A stretch of DNA of 64,000 nt, from positions 62,001 to 126,000 of the forward strand of contig CAQOGY010000003.1 of the NCBI GenBank assembly GCA_948847595.1, in the 5' to 3' direction. The notes under the pieces are model-generated. The model was not told where the DNA came from. It saw only the letters and a list, made by a program, of their open reading frames with translations, and made no database searches. This DNA comes from an uncultured Bacteroides sp. GTDB taxonomy: Bacteria > Bacteroidota > Bacteroidia > Bacteroidales > Bacteroidaceae. Shown here in pieces: positions 8,071 to 16,048 of the stretch. Position 1 is the stretch's first letter. Each line of letters starts with the position of its first letter. The translations under genes and the position numbers were made by a program.

Positions 8071-9015
8071 ATGAACAGAATAACTTCTCTTCTAGGGATT
8101 CAGTATCCTATAATTCAAGGTGGAATGGTATGGTGTAGCGGTTGGCGGCTTGCTTCCGCAGTGAGTAATGCAGGTGGATTGGGGCTGCTCGGTGCAGGTT
8201 CCATGCATCCTGAAACTTTGCGTGAGCATATCCGTAAATGCCGTGCGGCTACGGAACTTCCTTTTGGTGTGAACATACCTTTGATGTATCCTCAAATAGA
8301 GGAAATTATGAATATCGTGGTAGAGGAGGGAGTGAAGGTTGTTTTTACTTCTGCCGGAAATCCGAAAACATGGACAGGATGGTTGAAAGAACGTGGAATT
8401 ACAGTTGTTCATGTGGTTTCTTCCTCGCGTTTTGCTGTGAAGTGTGAAGAAGCAGGAGTAGATGCGGTAGTGGCTGAAGGGTTCGAAGCCGGCGGTCATA
8501 ACGGTCGTGAAGAAACAACAACTTTCTGTCTGATTCCTGCCGTACGTGAAGCTACAACCTTACCGCTGATAGCTGCCGGTGGTATCGGAACGGGAGAAGG
8601 CATATTGGCTGCCATGGTCTTGGGAGCTGAAGGAGTGCAGATGGGAACCCGTTTTGCTTTGACTGAAGAGAGCTCTGCAAGTCCGGTGTTTAAGGATTAT
8701 TGTTTGAGCCTTGGCGAGGGGGATACTAAGTTGTTATTGAAGAAACTGGCTCCGACACGTCTGGTGAAGAATGGTTTCCGGTATGCAGTGGAAAAGGCGG
8801 AAGATAATGGCGCTTCTCCCGAAGAATTGAGAATGCTGTTGGGAAAGGGACGTGCCAAAAAAGGTATGTTTGAAGGCGATCTGGAAGAAGGTGAACTGGA
8901 AATAGGACAGGTTTCTTCCATTATATCCCGTCGGCAGTCGGTGGCGGAAGTGATGAGCGAATTGATTGAGGCTTATCGGCAAGCGGCGGAGAAGAAATAT
9001 TTGTTTTATAGATAA
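8071..9015 (+). CDS. FabK/nitronate monooxygenase-family FMN enzyme
   Basis: The 314-aa TIM-barrel flavoprotein has LGIQYPIIQGGM at the N-terminus, VVAEGFEAGGHNG (catalytic His region), LPLIAAGGIGTGEG and GAEGVQMGTRF, the FMN phosphate-binding loops of the 2-nitropropane dioxygenase/FabK superfamily. It could be an enoyl-ACP reductase II in fatty-acid synthesis or a nitronate monooxygenase; the SSASPVFKDY segment and overall length lean to FabK-like. Only its FMN-dependent oxidoreductase nature is secure. It is monocistronic and convergent with ald. Confidence 0.8.
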   Translation: MNRITSLLGIQYPIIQGGMVWCSGWRLASAVSNAGGLGLLGAGSMHPETLREHIRKCRAATELPFGVNIPLMYPQIEEIMNIVVEEGVKVVFTSAGNPKTWTGWLKERGITVVHVVSSSRFAVKCEEAGVDAVVAEGFEAGGHNGREETTTFCLIPAVREATTLPLIAAGGIGTGEGILAAMVLGAEGVQMGTRFALTEESSASPVFKDYCLSLGEGDTKLLLKKLAPTRLVKNGFRYAVEKAEDNGASPEELRMLLGKGRAKKGMFEGDLEEGELEIGQVSSIISRRQSVAEVMSELIEAYRQAAEKKYLFYR

Positions 9016-9030
9016 ATGATAATTTCTTTT

Positions 9031-9134
9031 TAGACAGAAGAACATAAGAACAAAAGATGAAACAGTAGTAGTTTAATGACCGGCAGAAATAATTTTCCAA
9101 GCGCAGCCTTTATGTTCTTTTGTTCTTATGTCTA
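9031..9134. repeat. 104-bp MITE-like inverted repeat between convergent genes
   Basis: Arms of about 26 bp begin TAGACA and end TGTCTA. Each arm contains two AAGAACA words, and they match at all but about three positions. The central 50 bp is unrelated to the arms. The element sits between two convergent genes, so as RNA it could terminate both. Its clean ends and internal word repeats also fit a miniature inverted-repeat element. Confidence 0.7.
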
Positions 9135-9151
9135 AATAAAATTCCCATTTA

Positions 9152-10258
9152 TTATAGACTGATAGGCTCGTATTTCAAACCGAATACATCGGCTATGGCT
9201 TTATAGACGATTTTTCCTTCCACTATGTTCAGTCCGAGTGCCAGTGCCGGATCATCTTTACATGCTTTCTTCCAACCTTTGTTTGCCAAAGCTATGACAT
9301 AGGGGAGGGTAGCGTTGGTCAGTGCCAGTGTAGAGGTGTAGGGAACAGCTCCCGGAATATTGGCTACTGCATAATGTACGATGCCGTCTACGACATAAGT
9401 CGGTTCGCTATGGGTGGTTGGATGCGACGTTTCAAAGCATCCGCCCTGATCAATTGCCACATCCACCAGCACCGTGCCGGGCTGCATCATTGAAAGCATT
9501 TCTTTGGTAATCAGATGAGGCGCTTTATCACCGGGTATCAGTACGGAACCGATAACCATGTCGACATCCGGTAATTCTTTCCTTATTCTTAATTCGGATG
9601 CGTATAGTGTTTTTACGTTCTTGGGCAGTGTTTCGCTCAGGTAGCGTAGTCGGGCTATGTTTATGTCTGCGATGGTTACGTCCGCTCCCATTCCGGCAGC
9701 CATTTGTGCAGCGTTGCTTCCTACGATTCCACCACCTAGAATCAATACTTTGGCAGGTTTCACACCCGGCACGCCGCCTAAAAGAATTCCTTTGCCACCT
9801 TGCGGCTTTTCCAGAAAACGGGCGCCTTCCTGAACGGACATTCGTCCGGCCACTTCGCTCATGGGAATCAACAGAGGTAATGACTGATCGGCTTTCTCTA
9901 CGGTTTCGTAGGCCAGACAAACGGATTTGTTGGCAAGCATGGCGAGTGTCAGATCCCTGTCGGAAGCAAAGTGGAAATAAGTGAACAGCAATTGTTCTTT
10001 TTTGATGAGTTTATATTCGGGAGCGATCGGCTCCTTTACTTTTACGATCATGTCGGCAATGGCATAAATATCTTCTATCGTCGGCAGAATCTGTGCGCCG
10101 ACAGCCTGATACGCTTCATCCGGGAAACCGCTGTTTATTCCTGCCGTATGCTGGATATATACTCGATGCCCTTGCTTCACCATTGCGGCTGCTCCGGAAG
10201 GTGTCATTCCTACGCGGTTCTCATTGTTCTTGATTTCTTTGGGTACTCCGATGATCAT
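9152..10258 (-). CDS. ald: Alanine dehydrogenase
   Basis: Ald interconverts L-alanine and pyruvate with NAD and ammonia. From the ATG at 10258 (MIIGVPKEIKNNENRVGMTP) it is 368 aa, the family length; a longer start at 10291 adds 11 residues with no match. It has the PKEIK..E.RV N-terminal signature, HFASDR (active-site His region), the Rossmann loop VLILGGGIVGSNAA and DVAIDQGG. It is transcribed from the right, after the terminator of the WG-repeat gene. Confidence 0.95.
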   Translation of the reverse strand: MIIGVPKEIKNNENRVGMTPSGAAAMVKQGHRVYIQHTAGINSGFPDEAYQAVGAQILPTIEDIYAIADMIVKVKEPIAPEYKLIKKEQLLFTYFHFASDRDLTLAMLANKSVCLAYETVEKADQSLPLLIPMSEVAGRMSVQEGARFLEKPQGGKGILLGGVPGVKPAKVLILGGGIVGSNAAQMAAGMGADVTIADINIARLRYLSETLPKNVKTLYASELRIRKELPDVDMVIGSVLIPGDKAPHLITKEMLSMMQPGTVLVDVAIDQGGCFETSHPTTHSEPTYVVDGIVHYAVANIPGAVPYTSTLALTNATLPYVIALANKGWKKACKDDPALALGLNIVEGKIVYKAIADVFGLKYEPISL

Positions 10259-10301
10259 AATGTTACAAATTAAGGGTTTAACAGGCTCCAATGTACGAAT
10301 A

Positions 10302-10331
10302 ATCCCCTTACGTTGTTATTCGTAAGGGGAT
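10302..10331 (-). terminator. Intrinsic terminator of the WG-repeat gene
   Basis: ATCCCCTTACG (10302-10312) pairs perfectly with CGTAAGGGGAT (10321-10331) around an 8-nt loop. It lies 54 bp after the stop of the WG-repeat gene on the minus strand and before ald. Confidence 0.75.
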
Positions 10332-10384
10332 GTTTTAGAACAGAATGTCGTTTGTTGAGATGAATTGATGCGTAGAGTGGTTGT

Positions 10385-11068
10385 TTACAGACATTCACTG
10401 CCCTGTTTGTTGATTTTCATGCTTTTTCCATAGAGACCCACTCGTGCTATATTGCTATAAAAGGGTTCTGCAATATCATATTTGAAAGGAAGTATTTCCT
10501 TGTTGTCTTTGTCTATATATCCCCATTTGGACGATTGACTTTCAATGCAGACGGCAGCCAGTCCTTCCGAGAAAGGGCATCCGTTGTCATATTCCAACGG
10601 AATGACGACTTCGCCTTTCATGTTGATGAATCCTACCTTATTGTTTAGCGAGACGAGGGCCAGTCCTTCCGTAAATTGTTCTATCTGATTGTAAATCGGC
10701 GGAAGAATATAGTTTCCTTGTCTGTCAATCAGTCCCCATAATCCATCGTTACATACCCGTGCACATTCTTCTTCGAATGAGTGAGCCGCAGAGAATTTTA
10801 GGGGGATCCGTATTTGTCCCGTGCAATCAATGTATCCATATTGAGAATTGAGTACTACCATCGCTAATCCTTCTTTGAAAGAAAAAGCCCGTTCATACTT
10901 TAGAGGAATGACAATATCATATCCTTTGTTGACATATCCCCACTGGATTTTACCTTTAGCCGGAGCCAGTCCATTCGAGAAACGGCCGATTGCCGAGAAA
11001 CGCTTTTTCTTATTAGCTACCCCATAAGCTAAAAAAGAAGTCAGGAGCTTTGTAATAGTGCTGCTCAT
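10385..11068 (-). CDS. WG-repeat protein
   Basis: The 227-aa protein is almost entirely tandem WG (KWG) repeats, with units such as WGYVNKGYDIVIPLKYERAF, YGYIDCTGQIRIPLKF, WGLIDRQGNYILPPIYNQ, VGFINMKGEVVIPLEYDN and WGYIDKDNKEILPFKYDI. WG repeats form a beta-propeller-like fold used for protein interaction. There is no clear signal peptide: the short hydrophobic N-terminus (LLTSFLAYGVA) is weak, so cytosolic or poorly exported. No partner is evident. A structured region lies just upstream (11129-11201). Confidence 0.85.
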   Translation of the reverse strand: MSSTITKLLTSFLAYGVANKKKRFSAIGRFSNGLAPAKGKIQWGYVNKGYDIVIPLKYERAFSFKEGLAMVVLNSQYGYIDCTGQIRIPLKFSAAHSFEEECARVCNDGLWGLIDRQGNYILPPIYNQIEQFTEGLALVSLNNKVGFINMKGEVVIPLEYDNGCPFSEGLAAVCIESQSSKWGYIDKDNKEILPFKYDIAEPFYSNIARVGLYGKSMKINKQGSECL

Positions 11069-11128
11069 CTTATTGATTGTTTGTGCGGTAAGCGTCCCTG
11101 ATACCGTGTATATACAGAAGAAGCGTGG

Positions 11129-11201
11129 ACGTCGTTAGTTCATCCTATTCAAGGCTCTGGTAAGCCCAACGGCGAATGAACAACAGAGTCCACGCCCTTG
11201 T
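11129..11201. other. Strongly structured intergenic element (candidate RNA or leader)
   Basis: GCGTGGAC near 11130 pairs perfectly with GTCCACGC near 11194. Inside this, GTTaGTTCAT pairs with ATGAACaAC, and GGCT-N6-AGCC forms an inner loop. The layered stem is much longer than chance suggests. On the minus strand it would be the leader of the WG-repeat gene. It does not fold as a tRNA cloverleaf and lacks CCA. The remaining sequence of 11069-11248 holds nothing coding. Confidence 0.5.
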
Positions 11202-11248
11202 ATAACAAAGACGTGAACGCTTAGTTGTCATTATCTCACCGTTGATGA

Positions 11249-11260
11249 ATTTACCAGATT
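11249..11260. repeat. Putative attL core ATTTACCAGATT
   Basis: Left copy of a perfect 12-bp direct repeat whose second copy is at 22096-22107. Flanking bases differ on both sides, so the match is exactly 12 bp. Confidence 0.55.
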
Positions 11261-11294
11261 TATATAGTATAGATTGAAGGAGAAAACAAAAACT

Positions 11295-11368
11295 AATCAA
11301 GTGAAAATAAACAATCTGTATAATAAGTAATTACGCTGTATCTACATCTTCTCTTGTTTTACTTGATT
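11295..11368. repeat. Arm-type motif pair inside the left end
   Basis: AATCAAGTGAAAA at 11295-11307 (plus) and AATCAAGTAAAA at 11357-11368 (minus). The first is identical to the copy at 21968-21980 near the right end. They are candidates for integrase arm-binding sites. Confidence 0.5.
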
Positions 11369-11408
11369 ATTGTTGTTTGGTTCTTTTTCGGTACATTTTT
11401 GTTTTTTA

Positions 11409-11473
11409 TTTGTTCCTTAATTCGGATTATTCTTTCTACCTTTGTGGCAGGAATAACGAGTAAAGCAAGGAGG
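11409..11473 (+). promoter_or_regulatory. Integrase promoter and strong Shine-Dalgarno
   Basis: TACCTTTG at 11437-11444 fits the -7 element, with TTTG at 11409-11412 as a rather distant -33 element. AAGGAGG at 11467-11473, 4 bp before the ATG, is a perfect Shine-Dalgarno sequence, unusual in Bacteroides and consistent with foreign origin. Confidence 0.6.
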
Positions 11474-11477
11474 AACT

Positions 11478-12611
11478 ATGCCACGAGTAAAGAAGCCCGC
11501 AAAAGTCAAAGAACCTATCCGTCTTCGGATGAAAGAGTTGGCCAATGGAAACAAAAGTCTGTATTTGGATATCTATCGGGACGGCAAACGGACGTATGAG
11601 TATCTGAAGATGTATCTTATCCCCGAAACGGATAACAATGCCCGTGTGCGGAATCAAACGACTATGGCCGCAGCCAATGCCATCAAATCGAAACGAATCA
11701 TTCAACTTACCAACGGCGAAGCGGGTATCGAAACCCGTGAAAAGGTTTTTCTTCTGGACTGGATGGAAACCTACAAAGAGAATCAGGCGAAGCGAGGAAA
11801 GAAAGATGGAAACCAAATCCAAGTTACTATCCGCATCTTGAAAAATTATGCCGGAGAACGGGTAACGATGGATCAAATCGACAAGGCGTTTTGTCAAGAG
11901 TATATCGACTATCTATTGACTGAATATCGACCGAAGGGCAAACAAGTATCTAATTTTACGCTACACACCTATTACCGCATTCTGAACGGAGCTTTGAATG
12001 CAGCCGTGCGAGCGGAAATTATAAAAGTCAATCCTTTTACGAAGATCAACAATTCGGATAAAATCCGTCTGCCGGAGAGCAAGCGGTCGTATATGACCAT
12101 TGAAGAGGTGCGGGCATTGATTGCTGCTCCGATGAAAAACGAAGCCGTAAAACAGGCTTATTTGTTCTCCTGCTTCTGCGGACTGCGGATAAGCGATATC
12201 ATCAGTTTAAAGTGGAAAGATGTCTTTGTTGATAGGGGACAATATCGTTTGGCTGTATCTATGCAAAAGACCAAAGAGCCGATTTATCTGCCGCTTTCCC
12301 CCGAAGCCTTGAAGTGGATGCCGGAACGTGGAGAGAAGACATCGGAAGATCATGTATTCGATTTGCCGAGCCCAACGATGATAAACACGCTTCTCAAACC
12401 TTGGGCGAAAGCGGCTGGAATAGATAAGCGGTTTTCATTTCACACGAGCCGCCACACGTTCGCGACAATGATGCTGACGCTCGGAGCAGACCTCTACACC
12501 ACTTCGAAATTACTCGGCCATGCTGATGTGAAAATGACGCAAGTCTACGCCAAAATCATCAATCAGAAAAAGGACGATGCGGTCAATTTAGTAAACGGAT
12601 TATTCGACTAA
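11478..12611 (+). CDS. Tyrosine-type site-specific recombinase (integrase)
   Basis: The 377-aa protein has an N-terminal arm-binding region (about 1-85), a SAM-like core-binding domain (about 90-190) and a C-terminal catalytic domain. Catalytic residues are visible: R237 in CGLRISD, a lysine near 264, H322-x-x-R325 in HTSRHTFATMM, H348 in LLGHAD and the nucleophile Y357 in MTQVYAKI. This is the usual Bacteroidales element integrase layout. It lies just inside the putative attL and points into the element, and its base composition is closer to the core genome than that of the cargo. Confidence 0.93.
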   Translation: MPRVKKPAKVKEPIRLRMKELANGNKSLYLDIYRDGKRTYEYLKMYLIPETDNNARVRNQTTMAAANAIKSKRIIQLTNGEAGIETREKVFLLDWMETYKENQAKRGKKDGNQIQVTIRILKNYAGERVTMDQIDKAFCQEYIDYLLTEYRPKGKQVSNFTLHTYYRILNGALNAAVRAEIIKVNPFTKINNSDKIRLPESKRSYMTIEEVRALIAAPMKNEAVKQAYLFSCFCGLRISDIISLKWKDVFVDRGQYRLAVSMQKTKEPIYLPLSPEALKWMPERGEKTSEDHVFDLPSPTMINTLLKPWAKAAGIDKRFSFHTSRHTFATMMLTLGADLYTTSKLLGHADVKMTQVYAKIINQKKDDAVNLVNGLFD

Positions 12612-13250
12612 AGCAACTGCCGAATTTTCTGGTTTCCCGATGTTTTTTTTGCAGGTGTAGTTTATTCCCGCGCGGGTATATATAATTCTGTTTAGTTTAG
12701 TATTTCTCTATATATAGGGCAAGAAAACTAAAGTAAACCGTTTCATGCAAACAACTGAAAAGAAATGCGGTTGAACTTTGATGACCGAAATCGTACTCTA
12801 AAACAGGATTCTTACACTCGAATGCCGGTAGCATTATCGACAAGGAAAAGGTCGTAATTCGACCGCTGAGAAATGAACGGATTATGTCGGAGAAGCAAAT
12901 CCGTTCTTAACCCGCGAGAAACAATTATTGGTAACAATTTTTTCAGCTCCCTTTTGTCGGTTAAAACCTATTCGCGAATTGAGGTCTAAAATCTTCCGAC
13001 CGGGAAAGGCTGTTTATCCATTTGACTGCCATTCTATAATCCGTCATATATCGGATAATCCCACCGCCTCTGCTTGCAGATTGTATGGCAGCCTACCCGA
13101 CGCCGTAAGGCGGTTGGGGTATTAGGCTCCCCCGAAAGATATTTCGTGGCACACGGGCAAGCCCAAACGAAAACGGCTGTGGCAAATGCTTAATACCTAA
13201 TTATGAGGTCAGAGATAGAGAATATTCCAAAGAAAATGCCGTAAATAATA
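12612..13250. other. Long non-coding stretch with possible mobilisation-region relic
   Basis: No credible gene is found in this stretch. A 65-codon frame at 12928-13125 lacks a convincing start and domain. A hairpin at 13091-13127 (CGCC-GTAA-GGCG core extended by GCCT/AGGC and ACCC/GGGG) is followed by a GC-rich segment, reminiscent of the oriT/mobilisation regions upstream of mob genes in Bacteroides elements. With no mob gene present, a decayed relic is the simplest reading; an excision-control RNA cannot be excluded. Confidence 0.35.
12690..12738. repeat. Palindromic site 1 flanking the cargo
   Basis: GTTTAGTTTAGT at 12690-12701 faces AACTAAAGTAAAC at 12726-12738 across an AT-rich core containing CTATATATA. 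A closely similar site is at 21685-21736 on the far side of the cargo. It could be a recombinase core site, an operator or a cassette boundary. Confidence 0.55.
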
Positions 13251-13278
13251 TCACCGCAATAGTATAAAATAATTATAC

Positions 13279-13337
13279 GCCAAATTTCCAATCGAAACAA
13301 AGCCAAATTTCCAAATGATTTTGCGTCAAATTTCCAA
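13279..13337 (+). repeat. Three direct repeats of CCAAATTTCCAA at 23-bp spacing
   Basis: Copies start at 13279, 13302 and 13325 (GCCAAATTTCCAA, GCCAAATTTCCAA, GTCAAATTTCCAA), exactly 23 bp apart, and end 13 bp before the promoter of the AAA/DUF4143 gene. They look like an operator array for autoregulation or an activator. Confidence 0.8.
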
Positions 13338-13350
13338 ATATATTTTTGAA

Positions 13351-13385
13351 TTTGATTTGGAATACAAAGAAATAAGCTATCTTTG
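13351..13385 (+). promoter_or_regulatory. Promoter of the AAA/DUF4143 ATPase gene
   Basis: TATCTTTG at 13378-13385 is a strong -7 match, with TTTG at 13351-13354 or 13356-13359 as the -33 element. The expected start of transcription leaves only about 10 nt of leader before the ATG at 13402. Confidence 0.75.
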
Positions 13386-13401
13386 CAGAAAAATACGGTG
13401 T

Positions 13402-14676
13402 ATGGAATATAAGAATCGAATAGCGGATCAACTTCTGCGTGATAAATTAGAGGCGATGGGTGCTGTATTGATAGAGGGACCTAAAGCTTGTGGTAAAACG
13501 ACCACGGCTGAACAACAGGCCAAAAGTGTTATCTATATGGATGACCCTACTAAGCAACAGCAATATAGGCAAATGGCTCAAACCAATATTAGTTTTTTGC
13601 TCGAAGGGGAAACTCCTCGTTTGATTGACGAATGGCAGGAAGTTCCTCAATTTTGGGATGCTATTCGGTTTGAAGTAGATCACCGAGATGAAGACGGGCA
13701 GTTTATGCTTACAGGTTCTGCTGTACCTGTCGAAGCTAAGGAAATTCACCACACAGGTACTGGAAGATATGGATGGCTCACCATGCGTCCTATGAGTTTG
13801 TGGGAATCAGGGGATTCTACAGGTGAGATAAGTCTGTCGGAACTGTTCCTTGCCCCGGATAAAATAGGAGCCTTGAATAAACTTACATTGCCAGTGCTTG
13901 CGTTTGTTGTTTGCCGTGGGGGGTGGCCTAAAGCTTTGCAAAAGAACACAGAAAAGGCGGCACTATTACAGGCAACAGAATATTATAAAGCGATAACAAA
14001 TAGCGATATATCACGAGTAGACAATGTAAAACGAGATGCAGAACGGGCAAAAAGAATTATGCGTTCATATGCCAGGCATCAAGGCTCTCAAGCAAGTATC
14101 GCCACAATCCTTGCCGACATATCAACAAATGAACCAGAGGATGTCAGCGATGAAACGATAGATGCGTACCTTACCGCTTTGCGGAAAATATTTGTAATTG
14201 AGGATATGCCGGCATGGAATCCTAACTTGAGAAGTAAAACAGCGGTTCGTACATCTGATACAAGGTATTATGTTGACCCTTCGGTTGGCGTGGCAGCCCT
14301 TGGTTTAGGTCCCAATGATTTAATTAACGACCTAAATACTTTTGGGTTATTTTTTGAAACAATGTGTATTCGAGATCTTAGGGTTTATGCTGATGCCTTA
14401 GATGGTTCTGTCTATCATTATAGAGATAAGAATGGTTTGGAATGTGATGCTGTAGTACATTTGCGTAATGGTTCGTATGGTCTCATTGAAATAAAATTGG
14501 GTGGAGAGAAATTGATTGAGGATGGTGCAAAAACATTAATGGCACTCTCAAATATCATAGATACATCTCGAATGAAAGCTCCTGCTTTTTGTATGGTGCT
14601 GACAGGCGTTGGTGATTTTGCCTATAAGCGAACAGATGGAGTCTATGTTGTACCTATTGGATGTCTGAAAAATTAA
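13402..14676 (+). CDS. AAA ATPase with DUF4143 domain
   Basis: The ATG at 13402 fits the promoter; an in-frame start at 13315 would lie upstream of it. The 424-aa protein has Walker A GPKACGKTT at 26-34, a Walker B-like region LIDEWQEVP, sensor-like FMLTGSA, and a C-terminal DUF4143 half with LECDAV and GLIEIKLG, which resembles the D...ExK core of PD-(D/E)XK folds. Such ATPases are common in mobile elements and genomic islands. Their role is not established. It stands alone, 31 bp ahead of the methyltransferase, with its own operator array. Confidence 0.88.
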   Translation: MEYKNRIADQLLRDKLEAMGAVLIEGPKACGKTTTAEQQAKSVIYMDDPTKQQQYRQMAQTNISFLLEGETPRLIDEWQEVPQFWDAIRFEVDHRDEDGQFMLTGSAVPVEAKEIHHTGTGRYGWLTMRPMSLWESGDSTGEISLSELFLAPDKIGALNKLTLPVLAFVVCRGGWPKALQKNTEKAALLQATEYYKAITNSDISRVDNVKRDAERAKRIMRSYARHQGSQASIATILADISTNEPEDVSDETIDAYLTALRKIFVIEDMPAWNPNLRSKTAVRTSDTRYYVDPSVGVAALGLGPNDLINDLNTFGLFFETMCIRDLRVYADALDGSVYHYRDKNGLECDAVVHLRNGSYGLIEIKLGGEKLIEDGAKTLMALSNIIDTSRMKAPAFCMVLTGVGDFAYKRTDGVYVVPIGCLKN

Positions 14677-14707
14677 TTATGACACCAAATTTAAAAACGA
14701 TCCAATT

Positions 14708-16048
14708 ATGCCAACATATAAGTTTATAGATTTATTTGCAGGATTAGGAGGATTCCATTTGGCCTTAGAGCAATTGGGCTGCAAATGTGTATTTGCTAGT
14801 GAACTCCAGCAAGATTTACGCACTTTGTATGAGAGTAATTTTGGTATGAAGTGTGCTGGGGATATTAATCTTATTAATATCGAAAAGGACATTCCATCAC
14901 ATGATATTTTATGTGGTGGTTTTCCATGTCAACCATTTTCACAAGCAGGAAAACAACAAGGGTTTCAGGATGAGAAAGAAAGGGGCAACTTGTTTAATAA
15001 AATAATGGAAGTTCTCGAATTTCACAAGCCTGAATTTGTATTTCTTGAGAATGTTCCTAACTTGAAATCTCATGATAAAGGAAATACGTATCGTGTAATT
15101 CATGAAAAGCTATCAATGCTTTATGAGGTAAAAGAAGATATTATATCTCCCCATTATTTTGGTATTCCCCAGCATCGAACAAGAATGTATATTGTTGGTC
15201 GTTTAAAAAGTAGAGGTGGGTTGCAAACTTTTGCATTTCCAAAACATGAGGAAAGGCCTGACTGTGATATTTCTCAAATACTAATTCCTGAAGATACAGA
15301 CTATATGTCTTTACGTCCAGTCACGAGAAAGCACATGGCAGCATGGCAAAAATTCTTGGATTTACTTTCTCAAAATAAGAGTACACTACCAACATTCCCT
15401 ATTTGGGCAATGGAATTTGGTGCCACTTATGATTACGAGGGGGTAGCACCTTACTTTCAGAAACGGCAACAATTGTCTGGGAAAAAAGGTAAATTTGGAG
15501 AAGATATAGTTGGAAACTCAAAAGATGATTTTTTGCAACTTCTTCCCATATATTCTCAAGGAAAACCTAAAACAGGACGACAATTCCCGGATTGGAAAAA
15601 ACAATTCATCAGACAGAACCGACAATTCTATCAAGATAATAAATCATGGATTGATGCATGGATTGATGAAATTAAGCAAGAAGGATTCGAAAATAGCCAT
15701 CAAAAATTTGAATGGAATTGTGGTTATGAAGAACACCCTACAATATATAATAAAATTATTCAGTTCCGTCCATCTGGAATGCGTGTGAAATTGCCGACCT
15801 ATTCGCCTGCATTGGTGTTAACAACAACTCAAATTCCTATAATTCCGTGGTTGATAACTCCCAATGGAGAAAAAGGTCGGTACATGACAAGAAAAGAAGG
15901 AGCCAAACTTCAATGTATGGAAGAATTGGCGGAATATCCTGATACGATTGCCAGCGCATTTAAAGCTTTTGGAAATGCGGTTAATGTAGAAGTTGTAAAA
16001 CGTATTGCAATAAATTTGTTATTTGATGGAAATGAAACAAATAAATAA
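14708..16048 (+). CDS. DNA (cytosine-5)-methyltransferase
   Basis: The 446-aa enzyme transfers methyl from AdoMet to C5 of cytosine in a specific DNA sequence. Visible motifs are I DLFAGLGG (8-15), IV GGFPCQPFSQAG with catalytic C74, VI ENVPNL (about 114-119), VIII QHRTRM (155-160), and X AFGNAVNVEV near the C-terminus. The span between VIII and IX/X is long (about 200 residues), so the target-recognition region is large. It is the first gene of a tightly packed operon and its 3' end overlaps the GHKL ATPase gene. The recognition sequence cannot be predicted. Confidence 0.95.
   Translation: MPTYKFIDLFAGLGGFHLALEQLGCKCVFASELQQDLRTLYESNFGMKCAGDINLINIEKDIPSHDILCGGFPCQPFSQAGKQQGFQDEKERGNLFNKIMEVLEFHKPEFVFLENVPNLKSHDKGNTYRVIHEKLSMLYEVKEDIISPHYFGIPQHRTRMYIVGRLKSRGGLQTFAFPKHEERPDCDISQILIPEDTDYMSLRPVTRKHMAAWQKFLDLLSQNKSTLPTFPIWAMEFGATYDYEGVAPYFQKRQQLSGKKGKFGEDIVGNSKDDFLQLLPIYSQGKPKTGRQFPDWKKQFIRQNRQFYQDNKSWIDAWIDEIKQEGFENSHQKFEWNCGYEEHPTIYNKIIQFRPSGMRVKLPTYSPALVLTTTQIPIIPWLITPNGEKGRYMTRKEGAKLQCMEELAEYPDTIASAFKAFGNAVNVEVVKRIAINLLFDGNETNK

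Noticed and set aside
11129..11201. tRNA or tmRNA gene
   Set aside because: The fold is one layered hairpin with no cloverleaf, no T-loop GTTCRA consensus and no CCA end.
12928..13125. 65-aa open frame after the integrase
   Set aside because: There is no promoter, the residue composition looks like translated structured DNA (many Arg, Pro, Ser), and it overlaps the GC-rich hairpin.
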